A stretch of 64,000 bases of DNA from Verrucomicrobiaceae bacterium (lineage in GTDB: Bacteria > Verrucomicrobiota > Verrucomicrobiia > Verrucomicrobiales > Verrucomicrobiaceae): assembly GCA_016795485.1 (NCBI GenBank), contig JAEUHM010000025.1, positions 124,001-188,000 of the forward strand. Direction: 5' to 3'. Below are positions 28,307 through 36,881 of this stretch, piece after piece. The notes under the pieces are model-generated. The model did no database searches. It saw only the letters and a program-made list of their open reading frames with translations, and was not told where the DNA came from. The translations under genes were made by a program, and so were the position numbers. The stretch's first letter is position 1; each line of letters opens with the position of its first letter.

Positions 28307-29082
28307 AGTCCGAGGTTCGCGTAATAGGCTGACAGGCGGCGACCGTGTTCGTCATAGGCAGCCTCAAAGAGCTCCGTGGCCCTCTCCGTGCCCACCACAG
28401 CGCCCGCCGTGAGCACTTTTGGGGGGTGACCCGCAGCAATGAGCCGCCGCGCCACCTCTGCCTTGACGGCATTCACCAGCAGACATCCACCCACCGTCGA
28501 GCCGGGTGCCACTGGTGTGTCCAAGCCTTCCAACTTCACTATCGCGTCCCCAACAGGAGCCCCTGTGTCCAGAACCAAGTCCGAGAAATCCATCAACTTC
28601 TTTCCTGCGCTATGCCTGGAAGTGCTGGCATTCGCGTGATCAAGACTCACAAGGGCCACCACTCTGACCCCGTGCTTGTGAAACTCTTCCGCCATTTCCA
28701 CCGGAACCACGTTACAGCCGCTAGAAGATACCACCAACGCGCTATCGCCTGACTTGAGGGCAAAGTTGCGCAAAATGCGGGCGGCCAAACCCGAGACGTT
28801 CTCCAAAAACATGGCTTGCCGCTGCCCGTTGGCCCCAACCACAAGGTTATGAAACGTCAGGGACAGCTCTACGATGGGATTAAATCCTGGAAACGAGCCA
28901 TATCGCGGCCACATCTCCTCCACTAGGATTCGTGAGTGGCCGCTGCCAAACACATGCACCATCTGGCCGCGGAGAATCGTCTCAGCAAACCAATCTGCTG
29001 CTTGCTGAATCGCTGGCATCTGGGACCGCACGCAATCCATAAGCCCCTGGCATTTGTTCAAATATTCTTCTGCTGCATTCAT
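28303..29082 (-). CDS. SIS-domain sugar isomerase/deaminase-like protein (UPF0309 type)
   Basis: 259 residues with an N-terminal helix followed by a SIS phosphosugar-binding domain. HVFGSGHSRILVEEM (GSGHS at 46-50) and LVVSSSGCNVVPVEMA are the two Ser/Gly-rich phosphate-binding loops. GNAxS-type features of MurQ are only partly retained (ANASTSRH), so it fits the UPF0309 branch rather than MurNAc-6-phosphate etherase. Such proteins bind or isomerise phosphosugars. Its ROK-kinase neighbour, four bases upstream, would supply a phosphorylated sugar, and its own TGA overlaps the start of the MetE-like gene. The actual substrate is unknown. Cytoplasmic. Confidence 0.85.
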   Translation of the reverse strand: MNAAEEYLNKCQGLMDCVRSQMPAIQQAADWFAETILRGQMVHVFGSGHSRILVEEMWPRYGSFPGFNPIVELSLTFHNLVVGANGQRQAMFLENVSGLAARILRNFALKSGDSALVVSSSGCNVVPVEMAEEFHKHGVRVVALVSLDHANASTSRHSAGKKLMDFSDLVLDTGAPVGDAIVKLEGLDTPVAPGSTVGGCLLVNAVKAEVARRLIAAGHPPKVLTAGAVVGTERATELFEAAYDEHGRRLSAYYANLGL

Positions 29083-29086
29083 AAAG

Positions 29087-30016
29087 TCACTTCGATGACG
29101 AGTTCACCAGCGAGCGGGCAAAATGGACCGCTCCGTAACAACCAGCCCATTCACCGAGTTTCGCCTGGACCACAGGCACGCGATGCCCACCAGGCCTCCA
29201 CTCGCACTTGTCGAGCCACCCATTGAGTGCTGGATGTATTTCCTCCCAGGCATTCGCCACTCCACCGCCAAGCAACACAACTTCGGGGTCAAAAAGATTG
29301 ATCAGCCCCGCAACGGTCACGCCCAGAGCTTTCGTCGAGCGAGCCCACACTTTTTTCGCTTCAACATCGCCCACTTTTGCTGCGGAGAGCAGATCACGTG
29401 TCATCTGGTAGTGTCCACCACTTCGTTGCTCAAGGTAGCCGTTGCCTATGTGATACTCGATACTCCCTGGCATTCCGCAGATGTCCTGAGGGCCATCCAT
29501 GTCGCAAGAAACATGGCCAATGTGGCCCGCACGACCAATGTGGCCCTGGATGAGTTGCCCGCCAGACACGACAGCACCGCCCACTCCAGTGCCGAGAGTC
29601 ATCATCACCACATCCTGCTTCGCTTTGGCAGCGCCCTGCCAAATCTCGCCCATTAAGGCCGCATGAGCATCGTTCAGGCATCCAGCAGGACGTTGCAGAA
29701 AATCACTCCACATCAGCCCCTCTAGGCCATGCAGCTTTCCTGGCATGAACCGAATGCATGTGCCCTGTTTTGCAGCCAAACCAGGAGCAGAGACTCCGAC
29801 AACGTCTGCTTTCCTTCCAGATTCTTCCTCATGCCGAGCGATCAATTGCTTCACGCCTACTGCAAAGGCCGGCAGGTCTCCTTCCGTCTCACCATCACGA
29901 GTCGGCATCATCGCAGTGGCGAGTAACTGCCCGGTTTCCATATCGAATCGGGCCGATTTGATCCGCGTCCCGCCCAAATCAATCCCAATGCCCATGTATG
30001 TTGTCTCGGCAGCCAT
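29087..30016 (-). CDS. ROK-family sugar kinase
   Basis: 309 residues. The ATP-binding GIDLGGTRIK (10-20), the catalytic LNDAHAALMGE (Asp116), LGTGVGGAVV and GRAGHIGHVS are all present. ROK kinases usually carry a CxCGxxGCxE zinc motif after the HxGH segment; here it is degenerate (CDMDGPQDICGMPGSIE), with one Cys of the CxC pair missing and the later Cys replaced by Ser. There is no DNA-binding helix-turn-helix, so this is an enzyme, not a NagC/XylR-type repressor. It lies between the SDR and the SIS gene with gaps of 12 and 4 bases and probably phosphorylates the sugar that the SIS protein handles. Confidence 0.9.
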   Translation of the reverse strand: MAAETTYMGIGIDLGGTRIKSARFDMETGQLLATAMMPTRDGETEGDLPAFAVGVKQLIARHEEESGRKADVVGVSAPGLAAKQGTCIRFMPGKLHGLEGLMWSDFLQRPAGCLNDAHAALMGEIWQGAAKAKQDVVMMTLGTGVGGAVVSGGQLIQGHIGRAGHIGHVSCDMDGPQDICGMPGSIEYHIGNGYLEQRSGGHYQMTRDLLSAAKVGDVEAKKVWARSTKALGVTVAGLINLFDPEVVLLGGGVANAWEEIHPALNGWLDKCEWRPGGHRVPVVQAKLGEWAGCYGAVHFARSLVNSSSK

Positions 30017-30028
30017 GTCTCGTGCATT

Positions 30029-30820
30029 TCAGCCTTCCGCGCTGGTCCAGCCGCCGTCTACGGCCAGCACTTGGCCAGTAATGAAGCGGGCGGCACGCGA
30101 CAATAAAAAAGCGGCTGCCCCGTCCACATCGTCTGGGACACCAATCCTCCCACCATCGAGAGGTTGCTTGCGGGCCACATACTCCATGATCAATTCATTG
30201 TCTCTAGCACGGGCAGACATGGGCGTTTCCACAAGTGCCGGAGCGATGACATTCACTCGTATGTTAGCACTCGCATAACTCGCAGCTGCTGCCTTGCTTA
30301 AACCGATGATACCCGCTTTCGCCGCAGCGTAAGCGTGGCTCCCAAAATACTTCGGTGAGGGAGACCACCCCAGCACGCTGCTCATGTTCAAGATCACGCC
30401 GCCTTCCTGTTGGGCTAGCAATTGCCTCATCACGGCCCTGTTAGAGTACACTACGGAAGACAAGTTCAGCTCCATGGTGTAATCCCAGCCTTCATTGGTC
30501 AATTCATGAAGCGGGCCATCCCCTTTTGATCGCCCACTGCCACCAGCAACATGGTAAAGGCCGTCCACGCGCCCCCATGTTTGAACCGCCATTTTCACGG
30601 CCGCTTCTGCAGTGACAGGATCACCAGCATCGCCCACAATCCCGCGAGCCTTAGCCCCAAGTCGCTCCAAGGCAGCCGCTACGTTCTCTTCTGATCGGCT
30701 GTAAACCACCAGCCTTGCGCCATTCGCAACAAGGAGTTCAGCACCCGACAAGCCCATGCCCGTCGTGCCTCCTGCCACGACGAACACCAAACCATCTACA
30801 TCATAAGCTGAGGACGACAT
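30029..30820 (-). CDS. short-chain dehydrogenase/reductase
   Basis: 263 residues, classical SDR. It has the nucleotide-binding AGGTTGMGLSG (17-25; TGxxxGxG variant), Asp/Gly turn GDAGDP, HVAGGSG in place of NNAG, Ser147/148 in NMSSVLG, and the catalytic Tyr164/Lys168 pair in YAAAK. The C-terminus FITGQVLAVDGGWT is typical. It is the first gene of the operon and presumably oxidises or reduces a sugar or polyol before or after phosphorylation. NAD(H) or NADP(H) preference is not clear. No Shine-Dalgarno sequence is visible upstream. Cytoplasmic. Confidence 0.9.
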   Translation of the reverse strand: MSSSAYDVDGLVFVVAGGTTGMGLSGAELLVANGARLVVYSRSEENVAAALERLGAKARGIVGDAGDPVTAEAAVKMAVQTWGRVDGLYHVAGGSGRSKGDGPLHELTNEGWDYTMELNLSSVVYSNRAVMRQLLAQQEGGVILNMSSVLGWSPSPKYFGSHAYAAAKAGIIGLSKAAAASYASANIRVNVIAPALVETPMSARARDNELIMEYVARKQPLDGGRIGVPDDVDGAAAFLLSRAARFITGQVLAVDGGWTSAEG

Positions 30821-30913
30821 GCTCTCGGAGTATGCCTAGCATAAACGCTAACAGTCCTGCCAGCAGAATAGACTCACTCCATTTTATCAGGCACGATTCA
30901 CCATCCTCATGAG

Positions 30914-31192
30914 CTACCACAGGAAGTGATACTTTTGATTGAGCATCCCCACGATCGCCAGAATGAAGAGAGTCATCAGCAGAACTTCAATGCCTAGCAA
31001 GAGTGACTTTTTGAACTCAAGTTTTTCCCGGCTCGTTGGAACTCGTCGGCGCTTTTTGCCGGCCACTACGAGGTCCAGCGACTCGATACGCTGCTGGATC
31101 TTGCGTTCCTCTACGGTGATGTCTCCATCACGCGCCAGTTCGCTGGCAGTTGGGAACGCTTTGCCTTTTGAGTTGCGGCGTTTGTTGGCCAT
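30914..31192 (-). CDS. small tail-anchored membrane protein
   Basis: 92 residues, not assigned to a family. The first 60 residues are charged and basic (RRNSKGK, ERKIQQRIESLDLVVAGKKRRR). A single membrane helix, LLLGIEVLLMTLFILAIVGM, lies near residues 64-83 with a seven-residue tail. The topology suggests a cytosolic domain with a C-terminal anchor. It follows the coiled-coil gene by 27 bases. Its neighbours are a coiled-coil protein with the same architecture and an ABC-2-like permease, so the three may work together at the membrane. Confidence 0.7.
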   Translation of the reverse strand: MANKRRNSKGKAFPTASELARDGDITVEERKIQQRIESLDLVVAGKKRRRVPTSREKLEFKKSLLLGIEVLLMTLFILAIVGMLNQKYHFLW

Positions 31193-31219
31193 AGGTCGGG
31201 AGAGTTAGAGCGTTGAGGA

Positions 31220-31897
31220 TTAGAAAATGAGTCGGGCAAGGAGCATCAGAACCACCAGCGATGCGACAAGGGGCAAACTGAGACCGAAACCACGACGAAT
31301 CAGCTCTTTCATCGGTTCAGGAGTAGACGGGGCAATCGCTGCATGTGCGGTTGCCAACGCTTCTGCACCCGCACCAACCGCAGACTCCGGTCGCAATGAC
31401 TGGAGCCGCCTTGAACTTTTCAGGTAGTCATCTTCTGCATCGTCAATCGCCGCAAGTGCCCGATCCAATTCCTCTCCCACTTGACTTCGTTGCCATTTTT
31501 CGGGCTGCAAAGATTTCAATACTTCCAGGTGTCGGGTGTAGGCATCGTGCGTGGACGAAAGTTCCTCCACTAACTTCTGAGTCGCATAAAGTTCCCGCTC
31601 GATGCTGATGGTCGCGCGCCCCATTTTTTCGAGAAGATCTCGCTTCCCTGCACCAAATCGGGCTTGCTTCTGACTGATGATCTCCAGTTCCTGCTTGGTG
31701 CGCTCAATTTCTTCCTGCCTCAGACGGAGTTGCAGAAGTTCTTCGTGCGCTTCCTTAACTTGATGATGGACTTCGTCGATAGGAGTCGATGAGGCGCGGG
31801 CGCTGTGGAAGTCGCCATCGTCCTCAAAGATCATGAGGTCGCCCTCAAGTTCTGCCACATCTGTGGCACCAACGGAAGTTGTGGATTTTTTGGCCAT
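31220..31897 (-). CDS. coiled-coil protein with C-terminal membrane anchor
   Basis: 225 residues from the ATG at 31897 (MAKKSTTSVGATDV). An in-frame ATG at 31942 would overlap the end of the permease gene and adds an unlikely extension. Residues about 45-165 are heptad-like and charged (EEIERTKQELEIISQKQ, YATQKLVEELSSTHDAYTRHLEVLKS), predicted coiled coil. A Ser/Ala/Pro linker leads to one hydrophobic helix at the C-terminus (LSLPLVASLVVLMLLARLIF). No known family is recognised. It sits just downstream of the permease and upstream of the small anchored protein; a structural or scaffold role is a guess. Confidence 0.7.
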   Translation of the reverse strand: MAKKSTTSVGATDVAELEGDLMIFEDDGDFHSARASSTPIDEVHHQVKEAHEELLQLRLRQEEIERTKQELEIISQKQARFGAGKRDLLEKMGRATISIERELYATQKLVEELSSTHDAYTRHLEVLKSLQPEKWQRSQVGEELDRALAAIDDAEDDYLKSSRRLQSLRPESAVGAGAEALATAHAAIAPSTPEPMKELIRRGFGLSLPLVASLVVLMLLARLIF

Positions 31898-31928
31898 CGG
31901 AGAGTCGATTGGTAAGGCTCTCCATATA

Positions 31929-33635
31929 TTACACAACACCAAAGTAATCCAGATTTTTTATCCGCTTTTTTGCCAGAAAATATGGCACCCCTCCAAAAAT
32001 TGCGGTCAGCATCGCCAGAGCAACCGCTCCCACACCCATTCGGACGCTTGTAGGAATAGCTTCTGCAGCCCGAAAGACTTGGCTGATTTCGCTCAACGCA
32101 GGCAACATGACCGCCACCATGGACAACGCCAAATATACAAAACTGGCAATCAAGCAGATCGTCCCTCCAAATCCCGACACCACGCGAGCTGGATTTGCCT
32201 CCTTAAAGTTGGGGAAAATCGTCCCAAGACCGAGAGCCAACCCGTTCAGCCCAAGCGCCATCATACACACAGCGCCGAGGAAATAGATGGTGCGATCCAA
32301 TGGCACCTGCAGGGCCCAACAAGAGAGCGCGGTCAATGTAGCGGTCATTGCTCCAGTAGTCACCGTGGCCAGCCAAAGTTTTACACTCAGCACCTTTTCC
32401 AATCGGATAGGCGCAAGGCCCAGCATCCAGATCCGCTGACCTTCGATGCTCACCTGCGGGAAAACGAATCGCGTGGTCAAAGTCGACAACGCAAGAGTGC
32501 ATACCAACAAGTTCAGGTAACTGGTCACGACGGACCAAAATCCATCTCCACTGTCGAAGACGATCCGCCTTAGATTTGACATGTAGAGGAACAAAAGCCC
32601 AAAAATGACCACTGACTGGCCCCACTGAGCGGGCTCACGCGCAAACGTCTGCACATCCTTTAGAATCAGGCTCCGACTGACTCTGCTGAAAGGCAGCCAC
32701 CGCTCCAAACCAAGCCTCGCAATCAGTGAGCGCGCTCGCCGTGTGTCCGCAGCAAGAAGAGACCGGGTCCACGCCTGATAAAAAATGCCGGTAGAGAGTT
32801 CCAAGGTCAGCAGCACAGCAGCCAGAGCCCATGAGAGCAATGTCAGGTTGTAAAACCAAGCGCGCTCCACCTGGCCCCTTCCTGCCGCCAGCACCGCTTC
32901 CGCAACCCATGAACTCGGCAGCATTGGATGAGTAAACGCCTCGGTTTTGCGCAAAATCTGTCCTACCGTCACGGCCATGTCTGTGGGCCGGAATGCTTTC
33001 TCCAAACCCATCAACGAAGTCATCCCAAGAACGGCCAGGGCCACCGCGATGCCAACAAGAACTGGCTTCACGAGCGACCACTTCATCCACCGCATCGTTG
33101 CCAACAACACCCAGGTGCTAAGGTGAGCGGAAACCGCAACAAGACACAAAAGTGCAGGCAACGTGAGCAGGTAAAAGGTGAAGTCGGTATCGAATAGCTG
33201 CTTCACTGCACCCAATAGCGGCGCACTGAGCATGAGCAGCCCCCAACTAGCCAGTAGCATCCCCTCCATCGTCTTCCACAGCACCAAACTCCTGTGAGTG
33301 AGGGGCAAACTCAGGAGCCAACCCGTCTCTTTACGGCGAAACAGCCCCATTCCAGTAATTGTGGCGTTGGAAACAACCAGCATCACGAAAAATGAGAAAA
33401 ACAGCATGTACACGAGACGCTCAGTAAGCATTGGGCCGAGTAAGGGCACCGCCTCGACAAACTTCAGACCTCGACTTACCAATAGGTAGGCAACGACACT
33501 GTAACAGCCAAGAAACGCCGTAATAGTCAGAGCCATCGTCCGGTTGGCAGCCAGCAACTCCCGTGCGCTGCTCCTGAATGCAGCGAGGTGAACCCGGGCA
33601 AGAGCTTTGGTCGCGTGCGCAGTGTTGAGAGCCAT
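31929..33635 (-). CDS. ABC-2-like multi-spanning membrane permease
   Basis: 568 residues with roughly twelve hydrophobic helices in two halves and no ATP-binding motifs. The first half has GMGLFRRKETGWLLSLPLTHRSLVLWKTMEGMLL, resembling the amphipathic coupling region of ABC-2 exporter permeases; the second has VSIEGQRIWMLGLAPIRLEKVLSVK, a similar segment. This two-fold layout fits putative ABC exporter membrane subunits whose ATPase is encoded elsewhere, since none is in the window. The start at 33635 is the first ATG of the frame. The divergent gene, a Sel1-repeat protein, begins 153 bases away. Confidence 0.75.
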   Translation of the reverse strand: MALNTAHATKALARVHLAAFRSSARELLAANRTMALTITAFLGCYSVVAYLLVSRGLKFVEAVPLLGPMLTERLVYMLFFSFFVMLVVSNATITGMGLFRRKETGWLLSLPLTHRSLVLWKTMEGMLLASWGLLMLSAPLLGAVKQLFDTDFTFYLLTLPALLCLVAVSAHLSTWVLLATMRWMKWSLVKPVLVGIAVALAVLGMTSLMGLEKAFRPTDMAVTVGQILRKTEAFTHPMLPSSWVAEAVLAAGRGQVERAWFYNLTLLSWALAAVLLTLELSTGIFYQAWTRSLLAADTRRARSLIARLGLERWLPFSRVSRSLILKDVQTFAREPAQWGQSVVIFGLLFLYMSNLRRIVFDSGDGFWSVVTSYLNLLVCTLALSTLTTRFVFPQVSIEGQRIWMLGLAPIRLEKVLSVKLWLATVTTGAMTATLTALSCWALQVPLDRTIYFLGAVCMMALGLNGLALGLGTIFPNFKEANPARVVSGFGGTICLIASFVYLALSMVAVMLPALSEISQVFRAAEAIPTSVRMGVGAVALAMLTAIFGGVPYFLAKKRIKNLDYFGVV

Positions 33636-33788
33636 GAAATTTTAAAAATCTAACACATGTCGGGAATATATCAGGACCCAATCTCTCGTAAGTGGCACGA
33701 AAAACTTGATTTATTTCACAAATTTCGTCAAAAATGAGCGTTTCGGCCCAATCCGGGTCAAAGGCTCGTCCTTACCATAACCATAACC

Positions 33789-35486
33789 ATGCTCCTAGCC
33801 GCACTTAAACTCCAACTCGTAGCCCTTGCCTCCGTGGCAGGGGTCGACTCTGACACTTTGTCCAGCCCGAAGGTCAAGCCCATCATTGAAACGCTGGAAA
33901 AAGCCGTCAAAGACGCCGGCACGGATGCCGCTAAAACGCAGACTGCACTTCAATCTGCCCTCGATGAAGTGAAGAAGCTCACCGAAGGTTCGACTCCTGA
34001 CAAAGACGCTCTCTACGTCCTTGGTCTGTGGGCTCGCAATGGCCTTCTCAATGCATCCGGCCAACAGGTTCTCGATTTCTATGAGAAAGCAGCCGCCGGT
34101 GCCGATGGTCAAGTCCTCGCCAAGGTCGAGCTTGCTCAGATCCTGCTTCAAAGCTTCCAACAGGATCCTCAGCGCGCCGCACAAGCTCGCACGTTGCTGG
34201 ATGAAGCCGTGGGTGCCAAAAACAATGCCGCTCGGTTCATCAAAGCTAACTTCATGATCAACGGTCAGGCTGGGTACACCGTGGATATCGACGAAGCCAA
34301 GAAGCTCCTCGACGAAGGCAGTGCCGCCGGAGACGGAGCGTGCACCTTTGGTCTCTACCAACTCGTAGGCCGTGGCGTCAGCATCAGCGATGCCGAGGGC
34401 AAGCAGACCGAGAAGATCAAGAAAGACGGCAAGGCAGCTCTTGCGCTCCTTGAGAAGTCAGTGAGCCAGAAGAACCAGAATGCGATGACCGAATACGCTC
34501 AGCGCCTCATGTCCGACAACGATCCTGAGATCAAAAAGGACGTGGCCAAGGCAGTAAGCATGTTCAAAGACGCCGCAGCTTCTGGCAATGGCTTTGCCAA
34601 TCGCCAGCTCGGTATCATGCATGAGCAAGGTGGTGTAGAAGGCGTGGAAAAGGATCCCAAAAAGGCCCTCGACTCGTTTGTTGCAGCTGCAAATGCTAAT
34701 GACCCAGCAGCACTTCTGTGGCTTGGCAATGCATTCCAGTCAGGCTATCCTGCTGGAACCCAAGAGAAGCCTACCGATGAGAAAGACCTCCTGGTAAAGC
34801 GCGATATCGGCAGCTCGCTGACCATGTATCGCCGTGCAGCACTGGGTGGCTCTGCAGAAGCTATCTTCAACGTAGGTGTCTTCTATGAGAGCGGCACACT
34901 GGTTGATCGTGATGCGGAAAAAGCATTCCAACTGTTCCATCGCGCTGCCGTGAACGGACTTCCTGCTGCTATGATGAAAGTGGCATCCGCCTATCAAAAT
35001 GGCGGAGGAGTAGCCCAAGACCCCGTCGCTGCTGAAGGCTGGTACACCACTGCAGCACGCGCTGGCGTTCCTGCGGCTCTTGCCATCGTAGGCCAAATCG
35101 CACTCTCCCGCGGAGACGCCACCAATGCAGTGTCCTACCTTGAAATGGCTGCTGCTGGCGGACTCCCTCAAGCCATGGCCGCTCTGGCTGGAATCTACAA
35201 CCAAGGTGTAGGCTCCATTTCCAAGAGCCCAACCACCGCATGGGTTTGGACCAAGATCACCGAGGAGGCTATCCAAGCCGATAAGAAGCAAGCTGCTGAA
35301 GTAGCCAAGCGCGCTGACGAAATCGCCGCCAAGTTCTCTGCTGCCGAAAAAGCTGCTGCTGAGAAAGCTCTTGGCACTCAGAAGAAGCGCCTGGAAGACC
35401 TTCGTAACGGCGTGAAGGCCGGTGAGGGCTCATCCGCACCTGCTGCTGATACCAAAGGCGGTGCCACCAAGGGCAAAGGAAAATAA
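33789..35486 (+). CDS. Sel1/TPR-like repeat protein
   Basis: 565 residues of helical repeats. Sel1-type units with an AxxLxxxxxxGxGxxxDxxKAxxxxxxAAxxG layout can be followed from about residue 200 to 490 (KALDSFVAAANANDPAALLWLGNAFQSG; KAFQLFHRAAVNGLPAAMMKVASAYQNGGG; WYTTAARAGVPAALAIVG). The N-terminus is hydrophobic but weak as a signal peptide; the C-terminus is Lys/Ala/Gly-rich and disordered. Sel1 proteins are scaffolds for protein interaction. The gene stands alone, with a strong terminator 35 bases downstream. No Shine-Dalgarno sequence is present; a repeat of CCATAA precedes the ATG. Confidence 0.85.
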   Translation: MLLAALKLQLVALASVAGVDSDTLSSPKVKPIIETLEKAVKDAGTDAAKTQTALQSALDEVKKLTEGSTPDKDALYVLGLWARNGLLNASGQQVLDFYEKAAAGADGQVLAKVELAQILLQSFQQDPQRAAQARTLLDEAVGAKNNAARFIKANFMINGQAGYTVDIDEAKKLLDEGSAAGDGACTFGLYQLVGRGVSISDAEGKQTEKIKKDGKAALALLEKSVSQKNQNAMTEYAQRLMSDNDPEIKKDVAKAVSMFKDAAASGNGFANRQLGIMHEQGGVEGVEKDPKKALDSFVAAANANDPAALLWLGNAFQSGYPAGTQEKPTDEKDLLVKRDIGSSLTMYRRAALGGSAEAIFNVGVFYESGTLVDRDAEKAFQLFHRAAVNGLPAAMMKVASAYQNGGGVAQDPVAAEGWYTTAARAGVPAALAIVGQIALSRGDATNAVSYLEMAAAGGLPQAMAALAGIYNQGVGSISKSPTTAWVWTKITEEAIQADKKQAAEVAKRADEIAAKFSAAEKAAAEKALGTQKKRLEDLRNGVKAGEGSSAPAADTKGGATKGKGK

Positions 35487-35521
35487 TCTGAAAAAGGCAG
35501 AATCACGGCCTTAAATACGAG

Positions 35522-35553
35522 CGCCCTCGGAGTATATCCGAGGGCGTTTTTTT
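35522..35553 (+). terminator. strong intrinsic terminator
   Basis: CGCCCTCGG (35522-35530), a seven-base loop and CCGAGGGCG (35538-35546) make a perfect 9-bp stem, followed directly by seven T (35547-35553). It ends the Sel1-repeat transcript. Confidence 0.95.
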
Positions 35554-35646
35554 GGCGATTCCTTGCCGATTGAGGAGTTCAACGACCTGCTTGATTGCAA
35601 CACCAGGCTACGTTTGTTTCCGCCCCCCTTTCTGAATCCCCCCACA

Positions 35647-36816
35647 ATGCCTGAGCATCCCATCCACCTGACCTACACACACCGCATCGTGTTTGGCAGG
35701 AAGGTCTTTGCCCCCGGAAGCAGCGTCATCAACGATCTGCTGTCCAAGGAGCGTGGCAAGCGCGTGCCAAAGGTGCTGGTGTTTGTCGACGATCGAGTAG
35801 AGACGTCCAACCCCAATCTTGCAGCGGAAATACGCGACTACGCAAAAGCACACCCTGATGTGTTGAAGCTAGCAGGCGACATTCTCACAGTGCCTGGTGG
35901 CGAAGACTGCAAAAATGACTTCGGAATCGTCAACTGGTGCTGGGAGCAGATCAACGAGGCCGCCTTGGATCGGCACTCCTACGTGTTTGTCATCGGTGGC
36001 GGTGCCGTCCTCGACCTCGTGTGCTTTGCTGCCTCCACAGCACACCGTGGAATCCGGCATGTGCGCTTTCCGACCACTACCCTAAGCCAGGGCGATGGCG
36101 GTGTGGGAGTAAAGAATGGCGTAAACTTCCAAGGAAAAAAGAACTGGATTGGAACCTTTGCGGTTCCATTTGCCGTCATCAACGACTTCGCCTTCCTAGA
36201 TACACTTCCAGAACGCGAACGCCGCCATGGCATTATCGAAGCTGTCAAAGTAGGCCTGATTCGCGACAAGGTCTTCTTTGAAGAGATCGAGTCCATGGCA
36301 GAAGATCTCGCCGCTCTCAAACCATCCGCACTGGAGCGAGTGGTAACACGGAGTGCTGAACTCCACGTCGAGCACATTGCCACGAATGGCGACCCCTTTG
36401 AGCTTGGTTCTGCACGTCCGCTGGATTTTGGACACTGGGCGGCTCACAAGCTTGAACAGGTGTCGGGATTCAAGATCGCGCACGGTGAAGCAGTGGCCAT
36501 CGGCATGGCCTTGGACCTTGTCTACTCCGCGCGCATCGGTTTGATCGAGCGCGCCACGGCCCGCCGCATTGTTGAGTTGATCGAGAAACTCGGATTCGCC
36601 ACGTACGCCCCGTATTTGATGAGGAGGGCAGAGAACGGAGACAAAGTCATCCTCCAGGGCCTTGAGGAGTTTAGAGAACATCTCGGCGGTGAACTCACCA
36701 TCACGCTTGTGCCAGACATTGGAACCAAAGTCGAAGTGCACGAGATGGACCAGGATCACATCCTGGGCGCGCTGGACGATTTGCGCATTCGCGGCAAGAC
36801 GTGGACTGAGAGTTAG
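35647..36816 (+). CDS. 3-dehydroquinate synthase family protein, EboD-like
   Basis: 389 residues from the ATG at 35647 (MPEHPIHLTYTHR), chosen because the longer frame (from 35563) adds a non-homologous Pro-rich extension. NAD-binding FVIGGGAVLDLV, Lys in GVGVKNGVN, and the zinc ligands Glu (HGIIEAVKVG), His (PLDFGHWAAH) and His (KIAHGEAVAIG) follow the AroB superfamily. The signature GVKNG instead of GGKTG, and FGHWAAHKLE, match the EboD-type group associated with ebo clusters rather than housekeeping AroB. No eboA, B, C, E or F genes are nearby, so it stands alone here. Product may be dehydroquinate or another carbocycle; that is open. Confidence 0.8.
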   Translation: MPEHPIHLTYTHRIVFGRKVFAPGSSVINDLLSKERGKRVPKVLVFVDDRVETSNPNLAAEIRDYAKAHPDVLKLAGDILTVPGGEDCKNDFGIVNWCWEQINEAALDRHSYVFVIGGGAVLDLVCFAASTAHRGIRHVRFPTTTLSQGDGGVGVKNGVNFQGKKNWIGTFAVPFAVINDFAFLDTLPERERRHGIIEAVKVGLIRDKVFFEEIESMAEDLAALKPSALERVVTRSAELHVEHIATNGDPFELGSARPLDFGHWAAHKLEQVSGFKIAHGEAVAIGMALDLVYSARIGLIERATARRIVELIEKLGFATYAPYLMRRAENGDKVILQGLEEFREHLGGELTITLVPDIGTKVEVHEMDQDHILGALDDLRIRGKTWTES

Positions 36817-36881
36817 ACCATCGGACACGGAACAGCGGTTGCATGGCGTGTGTTCCTTGGTCTTCTTCACGTTGTTATCTC

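Noticed and set aside
33700-33788. AT-rich stretch between the permease and the Sel1 gene as a mapped promoter
   Set aside because: A TTGATT element exists but no convincing -10 hexamer at the right distance on either strand.
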